Positions 1 through 7,606 of a DNA stretch of 7,606 nt are shown here, piece after piece (the first letter of the stretch is position 1; each line of letters starts with the position of its first letter). The translations under genes were made by a program, and so were the position numbers. Under the pieces are notes generated by a model. The model worked only from the letters and a program-made list of their open reading frames with translations. It ran no database searches and was not told the DNA's origin. Source of the stretch: Bacteroidales bacterium (GTDB lineage: Bacteria; Bacteroidota; Bacteroidia; Bacteroidales; UBA12077); the NCBI GenBank assembly GCA_030600865.1, contig JAUVUS010000112.1, positions 1-7,606 of the forward strand, in the 5' to 3' direction.

Positions 1-1
1 G

Positions 2-1765
2 TGGTATTATGGCGAAGGAAGAAAGCATGCTGAAACGCTTGCCCCTGAGTTAAAGGATCTTTTTGATAAAATTGAGGAACCGCATAAACATTTGCACGAA
101 TCGGCTATAAAGATAGATGAGGCTTTTTATCAGGCAGATGTTGCACTTGGAGCCAAACTTAGAGATATTAAATCAGATCACTTATACTGGGCACACGCCA
201 TTAAAGATGCATTATTAGGTAAACAAAAGACACTTAATGTTCAAACTGACCCGGAAAAATGCAAATTTGGTGTTTGGTTAAATTCAGATGAAATCACTCA
301 AATGAGAAAAAATGATTCTGAATTAGATAGGTTATTAGCTGAAATAGAAGAACCACATCATAATTTACATACAAGTGCTATTCAAATCGAGAATTATCTT
401 GCTCAGGGAAATATTACTGCTGCATATAATTATTTCAATAACAATACTAAAAAATATGCATTAACCACTTTAACTCGTATTGATGATGTTATTGCATGGA
501 ATGTTAAAAATCTTCAGGGAATGCAGGAGGCCCATGCAATTTATAATAATGAAACAATGCTTTATTCGAAACAGGTTGGCGATATATTTGATGAGATAGT
601 TGAAAAATCCAAAGATTATATTCTTACTGATGAGATAATGATTCAGCAAGCAGTAAGTACACGGGCAGGAATAATTATTTTTGGTGTAATTGCTGTGATT
701 ATTGCAATATTATTTGCTTTGGTTATGACACGAGGTATTGTTAATCCTGTAAAGAAAGGAGTAAATTTTGCTAAAGCAATTTCAGAAGGCGATTTAACGG
801 CGACAATTGACGTTGATCAAGAAGATGAAGTGGGGGTTTTATCTAAAGCACTTATACAAATGGTAAATAAACTGCGGGAAATTATTGGAAATGTTGAGGA
901 AAGTGCCGATAATATTGCTTCGGCAAGTCACGAAATGAGTTCCAGCTCACAGCAAATGTCGCAAGGAGCAAGCGAACAGGCATCATCTGCAGAGGAAGTA
1001 TCATCATCTATGGAACAAATGGTTGCAAATATTCAGCAAAATACTGATAACGCCCAGCAAACAGAAAAAATTGCTTTAAAAACAGCTGAAAGCATAAAAG
1101 AAAGTAGTGCTTCATCAGATATCTCTGTTAATGCTATGAAGAAAATTGCTGAAAAAATTACTATTGTTAACGATATTGCATTTCAGACAAATATTTTAGC
1201 ACTTAATGCTGCTGTAGAAGCTGCTCGTGCAGGAGAACATGGTAAAGGATTTGCTGTTGTTGCCGCTGAAGTAAGGAAATTAGCTGAAAGAAGTAAAATT
1301 GCAGCCGATGAAATAGATCAGTTATCGAAAAATGGAGTGGCTATGTCTGATCAGGCAGGACAAGAATTGCAAGAAACTGTACCAGAAATTGAAAAAACAG
1401 CTAAGCTTGTTCAGGAAATAGCTGCTGCAAGTATGGAGCAAAATTCTGGTGCCGATCAGGTAAATAGTGCTATTCAGCAATTAAACCAGGTAACACAGCA
1501 GAATGCTGCATCATCAGAAGAATTGGCAACAAGCTCTGAAGAGTTGGCAGCTCAAGCGCAGCAACTAAAAGACAATATTGCATTTTTTAAAATTGACAAA
1601 TCAAAAATAAAAAATGTAAAGCAACAAGCTGTTACTACTATAAAACAGATCAAATCTCCTGAAACAGAGCCTGTAATTAAGGCTAAGAAAAATGATATAG
1701 AAAAAGGGGTTGATATTAAGCTAGACACATTTGATGTTAAAGACAGTGATTATGAAAAATTCTAA
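2..1765 (+). CDS. Methyl-accepting chemotaxis protein with tandem CZB domains (5' end missing)
   Basis: This is a chemoreceptor that signals to CheA/CheW. The frame is already open at the left edge, so the true start and first membrane helix lie upstream. 587 residues are visible. Residues 1-36 are the end of a first CZB domain (WYYGEG, then H28 and H32). Residues about 58-128 are a second, complete CZB with H60, C87 (in CKFGVW), H119 and H123, the family's three-His, one-Cys zinc set. A helical stalk leads to a transmembrane helix at about 222-243, then HAMP (244-297). The methyl-accepting domain (about 300-529) has the conserved CheA/CheW-binding hairpin tip around residues 391-430, with [19 protein letters not shown]. 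Glu pairs 331/332, 506/507 and 513/514 are candidate methylation sites. The last five residues, DYEKF, fit a CheR/CheB-docking pentapeptide on a flexible Lys-rich linker. Family assignment is firm; the ligand (zinc or hypochlorite, known for other CZB proteins) is inferred. Confidence 0.96.
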   Translation, partial: WYYGEGRKHAETLAPELKDLFDKIEEPHKHLHESAIKIDEAFYQADVALGAKLRDIKSDHLYWAHAIKDALLGKQKTLNVQTDPEKCKFGVWLNSDEITQMRKNDSELDRLLAEIEEPHHNLHTSAIQIENYLAQGNITAAYNYFNNNTKKYALTTLTRIDDVIAWNVKNLQGMQEAHAIYNNETMLYSKQVGDIFDEIVEKSKDYILTDEIMIQQAVSTRAGIIIFGVIAVIIAILFALVMTRGIVNPVKKGVNFAKAISEGDLTATIDVDQEDEVGVLSKALIQMVNKLREIIGNVEESADNIASASHEMSSSSQQMSQGASEQASSAEEVSSSMEQMVANIQQNTDNAQQTEKIALKTAESIKESSASSDISVNAMKKIAEKITIVNDIAFQTNILALNAAVEAARAGEHGKGFAVVAAEVRKLAERSKIAADEIDQLSKNGVAMSDQAGQELQETVPEIEKTAKLVQEIAAASMEQNSGADQVNSAIQQLNQVTQQNAASSEELATSSEELAAQAQQLKDNIAFFKIDKSKIKNVKQQAVTTIKQIKSPETEPVIKAKKNDIEKGVDIKLDTFDVKDSDYEKF

Positions 1766-1878
1766 TAAAATTATTCTCAGTTTTATATAAAATATATTTA
1801 AAAAAGCATTTGATAATTTTAAAACTGTATTCATATGATTTCCTAATCAGAAAGTTATTTTGAGTAAATTATAAACAT

Positions 1879-1927
1879 ATGAAACCCTCATGCACAAGAA
1901 GTACATGAATAAACATGAGGGTTTCAT
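1879..1927 (+). terminator. Strong hairpin between receptor and kinase genes, possible terminator
   Basis: A perfect 14-bp inverted repeat: arm 1879-1892 (atgaaaccctcatg) pairs with 1914-1927 (catgagggtttcat) around a 21-nt A-rich loop. It lies 114 bp after the receptor stop and 77 bp before the kinase start. It is the only strong hairpin in this AT-rich gap. A transcript terminator is the simplest reading and would separate the receptor from the genes downstream. However, no proper run of T follows it on the + strand. On the other strand the sequence beyond it is only moderately T-rich. It could instead be an mRNA-stabilising 3' hairpin, a protein-binding palindrome or a repeat element. Confidence 0.4.
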
Positions 1928-2004
1928 GGTATTAGAATTACTAATTTAGAATTTTACAGATTCAAAATAACTGAAAAACAAGTGTTTAATTAATATTTAT
2001 TCTA

Positions 2005-4599
2005 ATGAAATCTGATATAAATCTTAATCCTGAAAACACTGGTAATTTATTTGATAATAAGCATTCTGTTTTGATAGAACATTTGCCGTATGGTTATGCT
2101 CTACATAAAATAATAAGCGATAAAAATAATATACCTGTCGATTATATTATTATTGAAACAAATTCACTTTTTGAGTCTTATACAGGATTAAAAAAGAAAG
2201 ATATAATAGGGAAAAAAATAACAGATGTTATTCCGGAGATCAAAAAAGACAAATTTGACTGGATTTCGTTTTATGGAAATATAGCTTTAAAAAATAATAA
2301 AAATGAGAGAATAGAACAGTTCTCCGAAGCACTTAATAAATGGTTCTATATATCAGTGTCTTCACCAGAGAAAGGTTATTTTATTACTTTCTTAGAAGAT
2401 ATTACTGAAGCAAAAAGGAATGCTAAAATAAAAGATATTCTTTTAGTAATTAATAAGGAATTTAATAAAACAGATGATGTTGAACAATTAGCTCCTAAAA
2501 TACAAAATGAATTAAATAAAATATTCAATACAGAAAATTTCTACATAGCATTGTATGATAAAAAAACGGATACTTATTCATTCCCCTATCATGACGATAA
2601 ATATGATAAAGAATATGCTTATAAAGGTAAGAGTTATAAGTTAGAAAAATCATTGACCGACTATGTAAGGAAAGAAAAAAAGGCAATGTTAATTAACTCT
2701 GAAACAGAAAAAGAGCTATTTGAAAAGGGACTTATTGAAGAATATGGAAAGTATTCACAAGTTTGGATAGGTGCCCCGTTAATTAATACAAAGGGATTTT
2801 CGTATGGAGTTATTGCTGTTCAAAGTTATGATGATGTAATGGCGTATACTTATGATGATCTTTCCATATTGGATTATGTAGCTAAAAATATAAGTAAGTT
2901 AATTGAAAAAATACAAGCGGAAAATTATTTAAAAGAAAGTGAAGAAAAATACAGGATGCTTTATGAAACAGCAAATGATGCCATATTTCTTATGGGTAAT
3001 GACATTTTTATAGACTGCAATAAAAAAACGCTTGAAATGTTTGCTTGTACAAAAGAACAAATAATAGGAGCTGCTCCATACGTATTTAGTCCAAAGTATC
3101 AAGCTGATGGAAGAAAATCAAAAGAAAAAGCATTGGAAAAAATAAATGATGCACTAAAAGGTAATCCAAAAACTTTTGAATGGATTCATACAAAATATGA
3201 TGGAGTAGAGTTTTATGCAGAGGTAAGTTTAAATGCATTCGAATTACAAAATATAAATGTAATTCAGGCAATAGTCAGAGATGTATCTGAAAGAAAAGAC
3301 TTTGAAAAAGAATTAAAACACAAAAATGAGGAGTTACAAGCTGCTGAAGAAGAATTAATAACTGCAAATGATGAGTTACACTGGGTAAATGACGAACTTG
3401 AAAAAAATAACCAGGAGATTTTAGTTGCTAAGGAAAAGGCTGAAAATGCCGATAAACTAAAATCAGCATTTTTAGCAAATATGAGCCATGAAATCAGAAC
3501 GCCACTGAATGGAATACTGGGGTTTTCTCAGCTACTTAAAAAAGACGACATTTCTGTCGAAGATAAAAATAATTTCATTGAAATTATAAATGCGAATGGC
3601 AATCAGTTATTAACTATTATTAATGATATAATTGATATTTCAAAAATCGAGGCAAATCAGATTAAAATGTTTGAAACCGATGCTAATGTGAATGTATTAC
3701 TTGATGAACTTTATACAATATACTCTAGTGAAATTAAAATTAAAAAGAAAGAAATTAAATTAAAGTTAACAAAGCCTGTTAAGGAAAAGTTCTTTGTTTT
3801 AACTGATGAGGTCAGGATTAAACAAGTTTTTTCAAATTTGTTAAGTAATGCTATAAAATTTACACAAAAAGGTGAAATAGAATACGGAGTTGAATTTAAT
3901 AAAGAGGATCAACTTTTATTTTTTGTGAAAGATACAGGTATAGGAATTGCAAGAAATGAATTAGATGTTGTGTTTGAGCGTTTTAGGCAGGCCGACAGCA
4001 GTTCTACCCGTCAGTTTGGGGGAACCGGTTTAGGACTGACAATTTCAAAAAGATTGATCAATTTATTGGGTGGTGATATTTGGGTAGAATCTGTTAAGGA
4101 AGACCTGTCCGTCGGTTTATCTGCCGATAGGCATGGAAAGGTAGGAGGTTCTCAATTTTATTTTACTATTCCATTTAAACATGCTGTTAATGAGGAAACT
4201 ATTGATTTGGTGCAGCACGATAAGGAATTATTAGATTGGTCGGAAAAAACGATATTAATAGTTGAGGATGATGAATACAGTTTTAAATTTTTGGAAACAA
4301 CTTTTTCAGAAACAGAAATAAATATAATTTATGCTAATTGTGGCGAAGATGCATTAAAAGCTTTTAAAAACACTCCAAATATAGATTTAATTTTAATGGA
4401 TATTCAGTTGCCCGATAAAGACGGTTTACAGGTTACAAAGGAAATCAGAAAAGTCAATAAAAAGATTCCGATTATTGCCCAAACAGCATTTGCTATGTCA
4501 GAAGATAAGAATAATTGTATAATAGCAGGTTGTAACGATTATATTTCGAAACCTATAATTCTGGACAAATTATTAGAAATGGTTAAGTGTTATTTGTAA
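2005..4599 (+). CDS. Soluble hybrid histidine kinase (PAS-GAF-PAS-HisKA-HATPase-REC)
   Basis: An 864-residue sensor kinase with no membrane helix, so probably cytoplasmic. Domain order: PAS (about 20-137), GAF (about 145-303), second PAS (about 312-430) and a Glu-rich coiled coil (about 431-485). Next comes the dimerisation domain with phospho-acceptor H495 in SHEIRTP, then the ATPase domain: N box with N611 and N615, DTGIGI at 643-648, F box FERFRQAD at 657-664, and GGTGLGL at 672-678. A C-terminal receiver follows (about 748-864) with acidic pair D755/D756, phospho-acceptor D799, T827 and K849. All catalytic residues are present, so both phosphorylation steps should work. Residues 700-713 are an unusual insertion (see the repeat entry). 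The ATG is in an A/T-rich leader without a Shine-Dalgarno. There is no DNA-binding output, so the phosphoryl group must pass to another protein or the receiver must act by contact. cheB follows 54 bp later, probably in the same transcript. The signal sensed is unknown. Confidence 0.95.
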   Translation: MKSDINLNPENTGNLFDNKHSVLIEHLPYGYALHKIISDKNNIPVDYIIIETNSLFESYTGLKKKDIIGKKITDVIPEIKKDKFDWISFYGNIALKNNKNERIEQFSEALNKWFYISVSSPEKGYFITFLEDITEAKRNAKIKDILLVINKEFNKTDDVEQLAPKIQNELNKIFNTENFYIALYDKKTDTYSFPYHDDKYDKEYAYKGKSYKLEKSLTDYVRKEKKAMLINSETEKELFEKGLIEEYGKYSQVWIGAPLINTKGFSYGVIAVQSYDDVMAYTYDDLSILDYVAKNISKLIEKIQAENYLKESEEKYRMLYETANDAIFLMGNDIFIDCNKKTLEMFACTKEQIIGAAPYVFSPKYQADGRKSKEKALEKINDALKGNPKTFEWIHTKYDGVEFYAEVSLNAFELQNINVIQAIVRDVSERKDFEKELKHKNEELQAAEEELITANDELHWVNDELEKNNQEILVAKEKAENADKLKSAFLANMSHEIRTPLNGILGFSQLLKKDDISVEDKNNFIEIINANGNQLLTIINDIIDISKIEANQIKMFETDANVNVLLDELYTIYSSEIKIKKKEIKLKLTKPVKEKFFVLTDEVRIKQVFSNLLSNAIKFTQKGEIEYGVEFNKEDQLLFFVKDTGIGIARNELDVVFERFRQADSSSTRQFGGTGLGLTISKRLINLLGGDIWVESVKEDLSVGLSADRHGKVGGSQFYFTIPFKHAVNEETIDLVQHDKELLDWSEKTILIVEDDEYSFKFLETTFSETEINIIYANCGEDALKAFKNTPNIDLILMDIQLPDKDGLQVTKEIRKVNKKIPIIAQTAFAMSEDKNNCIIAGCNDYISKPIILDKLLEMVKCYL
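4102..4143 (+). repeat. GC-rich palindromic 42-bp in-frame insertion within the kinase gene
   Basis: Codons 700-713 of the hybrid kinase add 14 residues between the ATPase strand ending WVES and the GSQFYFTIPF strand. Removing them leaves the five-residue spacing usual in this family, as in VES-x5-S. The DNA here is about 52% G+C (22 of 42), well above the AT-rich gene around it. It folds as an imperfect hairpin: GTCGG (4111-4115) pairs with CCGAT (4124-4128) across an 8-nt loop, and the stem extends outward to 4105/4136 with two bulges and some G-T pairs. This looks like a short dispersed palindromic (REP-like) element that inserted without breaking the frame, in a surface loop that can tolerate it. 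Boundaries are approximate, and no second copy occurs in the window. Confidence 0.5.
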
Positions 4600-4653
4600 T
4601 CACAATAATTAAAAAATAATTTGTAGATTTATAGTAGGTAAATAGGATAATTC

Positions 4654-5727
4654 ATGAAGGGAAAAATCAGAGTTTTAATTGTAGATGATTCAGCAGTTGT
4701 GAGGCAAAGCCTGGCTGAGATTATAAACTCTGATCCTATTTTGGAAGTTATTGATACAGCTTCTGATCCATATATGGCAGCTACGAAAATAAGAAAAGAA
4801 GTTCCTGATGTAATTACTCTCGATATTGAAATGCCACGTATGGATGGATTAACATTTCTAAAAAAAATAATGACTCAACATCCAATTCCTGTCGTAATAA
4901 TTTCCAGTTTAACTGCAAAGGGAACCGAAACCGGTATAAGAGCTCTTGAATATGGCGCTGTTGAGATTATTACAAAACCACAAATGTATTCGAAAGATTT
5001 TATTCACGAATCAAAAATAAGAATTTGTGAAGCGATTAAGGGAGCGGCGCATGCCAGAGTTAAAAGGAAAATAAAAGCAACTCCTTCAATTCAGGTTGTG
5101 CCTAAATATACAGCTGATGCAGTATTAGCTCCTGCCCGACAACATAGTATGATAAAGACAACTGACATAGTTGTTTCTGTCGGCGCTTCAACTGGAGGAA
5201 CAGAAGCACTTACAAATTTTTTAAAAGCTTTACCACTCGATTCTCCGGGAATTGTTATTGTTCAACATATGCCTGAAATGTTTACAAAATCTTTTGCAGA
5301 AAGACTTAATGAATTATGTAGAATTACTGTTAAAGAAGCAGCTAATGGAGATTCCGTAATCAGAGGCAGAGCATTAATTGCTCCCGGAAATTATCATACC
5401 TTGCTAAAACGAAGTGGAGCAAAATATTATGTTGAAGTTAAAGAAGGTACATTTGTTAATCGTCACAGGCCTTCTGTTGATGTCCTTTTTAGATCAACAG
5501 CTAAATATGCAGGTGCAAATGCAATCGGTATTATTATGACAGGTATGGGGGACGACGGAGCCAGAGGTTTGTTAGAAATGAAAGAAGCAGGAGCAAAAAC
5601 AATTGCCCAGGACGAAAAATCTTGCGTTGTTTTTGGAATGCCAAAAGAAGCTATAAAAATTAATGCAGCAGATAAAATTTTACCTCTTGACAAAATCTCA
5701 ACTTACCTGATTGAAATTACTAACTAA
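4654..5727 (+). CDS. cheB: Chemotaxis response regulator protein-glutamate methylesterase CheB
   Basis: CheB removes methyl groups from receptor glutamates (and deamidates glutamines), resetting receptor sensitivity after CheA phosphorylates its receiver. At 357 residues it has normal full length. The N-terminal receiver (about 4-120) has the acidic pair D11/D12, phospho-acceptor D57 (in [10 protein letters not shown]), S84 and K108. A linker of about 50 residues follows. The C-terminal methylesterase domain (about 170-355) holds the catalytic triad: S179 in [12 protein letters not shown]205 in VQHMP, and D301 in MTGMGDDGA. The protein is cytoplasmic. The ATG has a weak purine-rich site (tagga, about 4643-4647) a few bases upstream. 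It lies 54 bp after the hybrid kinase, in the same direction, and 2.9 kb after a chemoreceptor ending in a docking-type pentapeptide, which is its likely substrate. No cheR is visible. Nothing is truncated or missing, so it should be active. Confidence 0.97.
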   Translation: MKGKIRVLIVDDSAVVRQSLAEIINSDPILEVIDTASDPYMAATKIRKEVPDVITLDIEMPRMDGLTFLKKIMTQHPIPVVIISSLTAKGTETGIRALEYGAVEIITKPQMYSKDFIHESKIRICEAIKGAAHARVKRKIKATPSIQVVPKYTADAVLAPARQHSMIKTTDIVVSVGASTGGTEALTNFLKALPLDSPGIVIVQHMPEMFTKSFAERLNELCRITVKEAANGDSVIRGRALIAPGNYHTLLKRSGAKYYVEVKEGTFVNRHRPSVDVLFRSTAKYAGANAIGIIMTGMGDDGARGLLEMKEAGAKTIAQDEKSCVVFGMPKEAIKINAADKILPLDKISTYLIEITN

Positions 5728-5795
5728 AAAATCTTACCTTTTTTAATTATATAAAATCTAACTTTTATAGTAAAGATTATTAATTATCCCTTATT

Positions 5796-5828
5796 TTTGA
5801 AAGATTTGTTGAAAATATTATATATTTT
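5796..5828 (+). promoter_or_regulatory. Possible Bacteroidota-type promoter for the GAF/PAS gene
   Basis: TTTG (5796-5799) is followed after 21 bp by TATATTTT (5821-5828). This matches the Bacteroidota primary sigma-factor pattern (TTTG near -33, TAnnTTTG near -7) except for the last base of the second element. It would give a leader of roughly 20 nt before the ATG at 5857. The region is extremely AT-rich, so a chance match is quite possible. Confidence 0.3.
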
Positions 5829-5856
5829 TAGTTGCAAGAAAAAATGTAAAACGATC

Positions 5857-7606
5857 ATGAAAGAAAGAAATTCCCAAGCTATTGTTATTAAATATACTAT
5901 TAGTGGATTCGTGATTGGGTTATTAACCGTATTATTTATTTTAGTAATAGATTTTTTTGTTAAAAAAATTAGCTTTTCGGAGATTGTTGATTTACACAAA
6001 AATAATCCGGTTTATTTAATTTTAGATTTATCTCCTTTTATTCTTGCATTGTATGCTTATATATTTAGTAAAAAATATGCTGCCGCATCTGCATCCACGC
6101 ATTCAGCTTTAAAGCATGAGTTTGATAAAAATCAAAAAATATTTCGTTTTGTCGAAAAAACAAGGTTAGGTAAAATTGATGCTGAATATAAAGTACAAGG
6201 TTCTGATGATGTATTAGGGCAATCAATTTTGGATTTAAGAGATAATCTGAGAAAAAATAAAGAAGAGGAGGAAAAGAGAAGAGATGAAGATCAACAAAGA
6301 AATTGGGTTGCTGAAGGTTTTGCTAAATTTGGAGATATTCTTAGGAAAGATACTGATAACCTGGAGGAATTGACATATAATTTAATTAGTAACTTGGTTA
6401 AGTATATAAATGTTAATCAAGGTGCTTTATTTATTATTGAAGATGAAGACGAAGCTGATAAGCATTTAAAAATGACTGCTTGTTACGCATACGAACGTAG
6501 GAAATATGCTGATAAAAGAGTTGAATTGGGCGAAGGAATAATAGGAGCTGCAATACTGGAACAAGAAACAATTTTTATTACTGATGTTCCTGAAAGTTAC
6601 GTTCATATTACTTCCGGCCTTGGCGAAGCAACTCCAAAATGTTTATTGATTGTTCCTTTAAAAATTAATGATGAAGTACATGGTGTAATAGAAATAGGGG
6701 CATTTCATAATATCGATAAGTATATTATTGAGTTTGTCGAGGAAGTTGCTGAGAGTGTTGCATCTACAATATCAAATGTAAAAATAAATACGCGTACAGC
6801 TAAATTATTAAAGGAATCTCGGTTACAAGCCGAAACATTGGCTTCTCAAGAGGAGCAAATGCGCCAGAATATGGAAGAATTGCAGGCTACGCAGGAGGAA
6901 GCAGCTCGTCAAAGTGAAAAATTTATCACATTCACAAATTCTGTAAATCATACACTTATTAGAGCAGAATATGATTCAGATGGTACACTTTTGTATGCAA
7001 ATACCAGATTTCTGAATAAACTGGGTTATGATAAAAATTCAGAAGTAGAAGGTAAGAATATTCAAATGTTCATTGATGATAAAGATAAAGGTTGGTTTAA
7101 TAAACTATGGAATTCACTTACAAAAGGAGGTAAACATTTTGAAGGTGACATGAAACATATAACAAAACGAGGAAAGGATTTATGGACTATGGCTACTTAT
7201 ACTTGTATGCGGCGAGATGATGGTAGTGTTGAGAAAATTTTATTTTTAGCGATAGATACGACAGAACAGAAAAAGCAAAGTTTAGATTATTTAGGTCAAA
7301 TAAATGCTCTTAATCGTGCAGCAATAAAAGTTGATTATTTACCAACAGGAGATCTGATAGAATGTAATCAAAAGTTTATTGATTTAATGGAATATCCTTT
7401 ATTTGAATTAAAGGAAAAAAGCATTTTTGATTTCGTAGATAGATCAGAACTGAATAAATTAAGAGAAATTTGGGATAAAGTAGCACAAGGCGAGACCTGG
7501 GAAGGTACTTTACGGCAAAGAACTAAGGAAGACAAAGATGTTTGGGTTAGAACTTCTTTATCTGCAGTAAAAGATATGTACGATGATATTGCCAAAATAA
7601 TATGTA
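5857..7606 (+). CDS. Membrane-anchored HAMP-like/GAF/PAS/PAS sensory protein (3' end missing)
   Basis: The frame stays open from the ATG at 5857 to the right edge: 583 codons with no stop. No earlier ATG exists in this frame back to the cheB end, and no Shine-Dalgarno is evident. Two hydrophobic helices (about 12-34 and 51-71) are joined by only about 16 residues, so there is no real external sensor domain. A HAMP-like segment follows (about 95-135, ending DDVLGQSILDLRDNLRKN), then a charged linker. A GAF domain (about 150-310, with NWVAEGFAKFGDILR leading in) is followed by a coiled coil (about 315-355, QMRQNMEELQATQEEAARQ). Two PAS domains come next (about 358-470, ending AIDTTEQKK, and about 478 onward, cut by the edge). 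I recognise this arrangement from Bacteroidota signalling proteins; the residue pattern of the PAS pair resembles those in chemoreceptors and energy sensors. The output domain is outside the window: it could be a kinase, a methyl-accepting domain or a phosphatase. It follows cheB by 129 bp and may have its own promoter. Confidence 0.9.
   Translation, partial: MKERNSQAIVIKYTISGFVIGLLTVLFILVIDFFVKKISFSEIVDLHKNNPVYLILDLSPFILALYAYIFSKKYAAASASTHSALKHEFDKNQKIFRFVEKTRLGKIDAEYKVQGSDDVLGQSILDLRDNLRKNKEEEEKRRDEDQQRNWVAEGFAKFGDILRKDTDNLEELTYNLISNLVKYINVNQGALFIIEDEDEADKHLKMTACYAYERRKYADKRVELGEGIIGAAILEQETIFITDVPESYVHITSGLGEATPKCLLIVPLKINDEVHGVIEIGAFHNIDKYIIEFVEEVAESVASTISNVKINTRTAKLLKESRLQAETLASQEEQMRQNMEELQATQEEAARQSEKFITFTNSVNHTLIRAEYDSDGTLLYANTRFLNKLGYDKNSEVEGKNIQMFIDDKDKGWFNKLWNSLTKGGKHFEGDMKHITKRGKDLWTMATYTCMRRDDGSVEKILFLAIDTTEQKKQSLDYLGQINALNRAAIKVDYLPTGDLIECNQKFIDLMEYPLFELKEKSIFDFVDRSELNKLREIWDKVAQGETWEGTLRQRTKEDKDVWVRTSLSAVKDMYDDIAKIIC

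Noticed and set aside
92..94. TTG codon usable as a start for the receptor
   Set aside because: The same frame is open back to the left edge and encodes the conserved CZB motif WYYGEG with the metal-ligand His pair, so the gene begins upstream of the window.
1766..2004. Search for a promoter or small gene ahead of the hybrid kinase
   Set aside because: No good TTTG / TAnnTTTG pair and no plausible small coding frame could be found; only the hairpin stands out.
3086..3271. Minus-strand open frame of 61 codons
   Set aside because: It lies entirely inside the second PAS domain of the hybrid kinase and has no recognisable domain; it is a shadow of the real gene.
5463..5693. Minus-strand open frame of 76 codons
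   Set aside because: It is antisense to the conserved catalytic part of cheB and shows no family features of its own.
5755..5778. Weak hairpin after cheB (aatct-a-act / agt-aa-agatt)
   Set aside because: The stem is A/T-only apart from two pairs, has an internal loop and no clear T-run after it; such matches arise by chance in sequence this AT-rich.
5784..5999. Minus-strand open frame of 71 codons with hydrophobic stretches
   Set aside because: Its hydrophobic parts are antisense to the membrane helix and AT-rich leader of the GAF/PAS gene, which is supported by a continuous 583-codon frame with clear domains.
7368..7595. Minus-strand open frame of 75 codons
   Set aside because: It is antisense to the second PAS domain of the right-edge gene and has no recognisable features.

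Overview
This window is a block of signal-transduction genes, all on the + strand, from an AT-rich bacterium. It is most likely a member of the Bacteroidota. Several things point there: A/T-rich leaders with weak or no Shine-Dalgarno sequences, a GAF/PAS protein of a type I recognise from that phylum, a soluble PAS-GAF-PAS hybrid histidine kinase, and one candidate promoter of the TTG / TAnnTTTG kind. The assignment is an inference; there is no rRNA or other marker gene here.

Layout: (1) The 3' part of a methyl-accepting chemotaxis protein runs from the left edge to 1765. It has two tandem CZB zinc-binding domains ahead of a transmembrane helix, then HAMP, a methyl-accepting signalling domain, and a C-terminal tail ending in a CheR/CheB-docking type pentapeptide. 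(2) A 239-bp gap holds one strong hairpin (1879-1927). (3) A soluble hybrid histidine kinase of 864 residues follows (2005-4599). It carries a GC-rich, palindromic 42-bp in-frame insertion in its ATPase domain. (4) cheB (4654-5727) encodes a complete chemotaxis methylesterase with all receiver and catalytic residues. (5) A 129-bp AT-rich gap with a possible promoter leads into (6) a membrane-anchored HAMP-like/GAF/PAS/PAS protein (5857 onward) that runs off the right edge before its output domain. No gene-free stretch exceeds 300 bp.

How the parts fit: the receptor would report an external metal or oxidant signal to a CheA/CheW complex encoded elsewhere. CheB would demethylate the receptor, perhaps tethered through the pentapeptide. 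The hybrid kinase and the GAF/PAS protein add cytoplasmic sensing inputs. cheA, cheW, cheY and cheR are not in the window.

I do not see a clearly new system. The points most worth a second look are the palindromic insertion inside the kinase, the extracytoplasmic tandem CZB arrangement, and the receptor tail motif paired with a nearby cheB.
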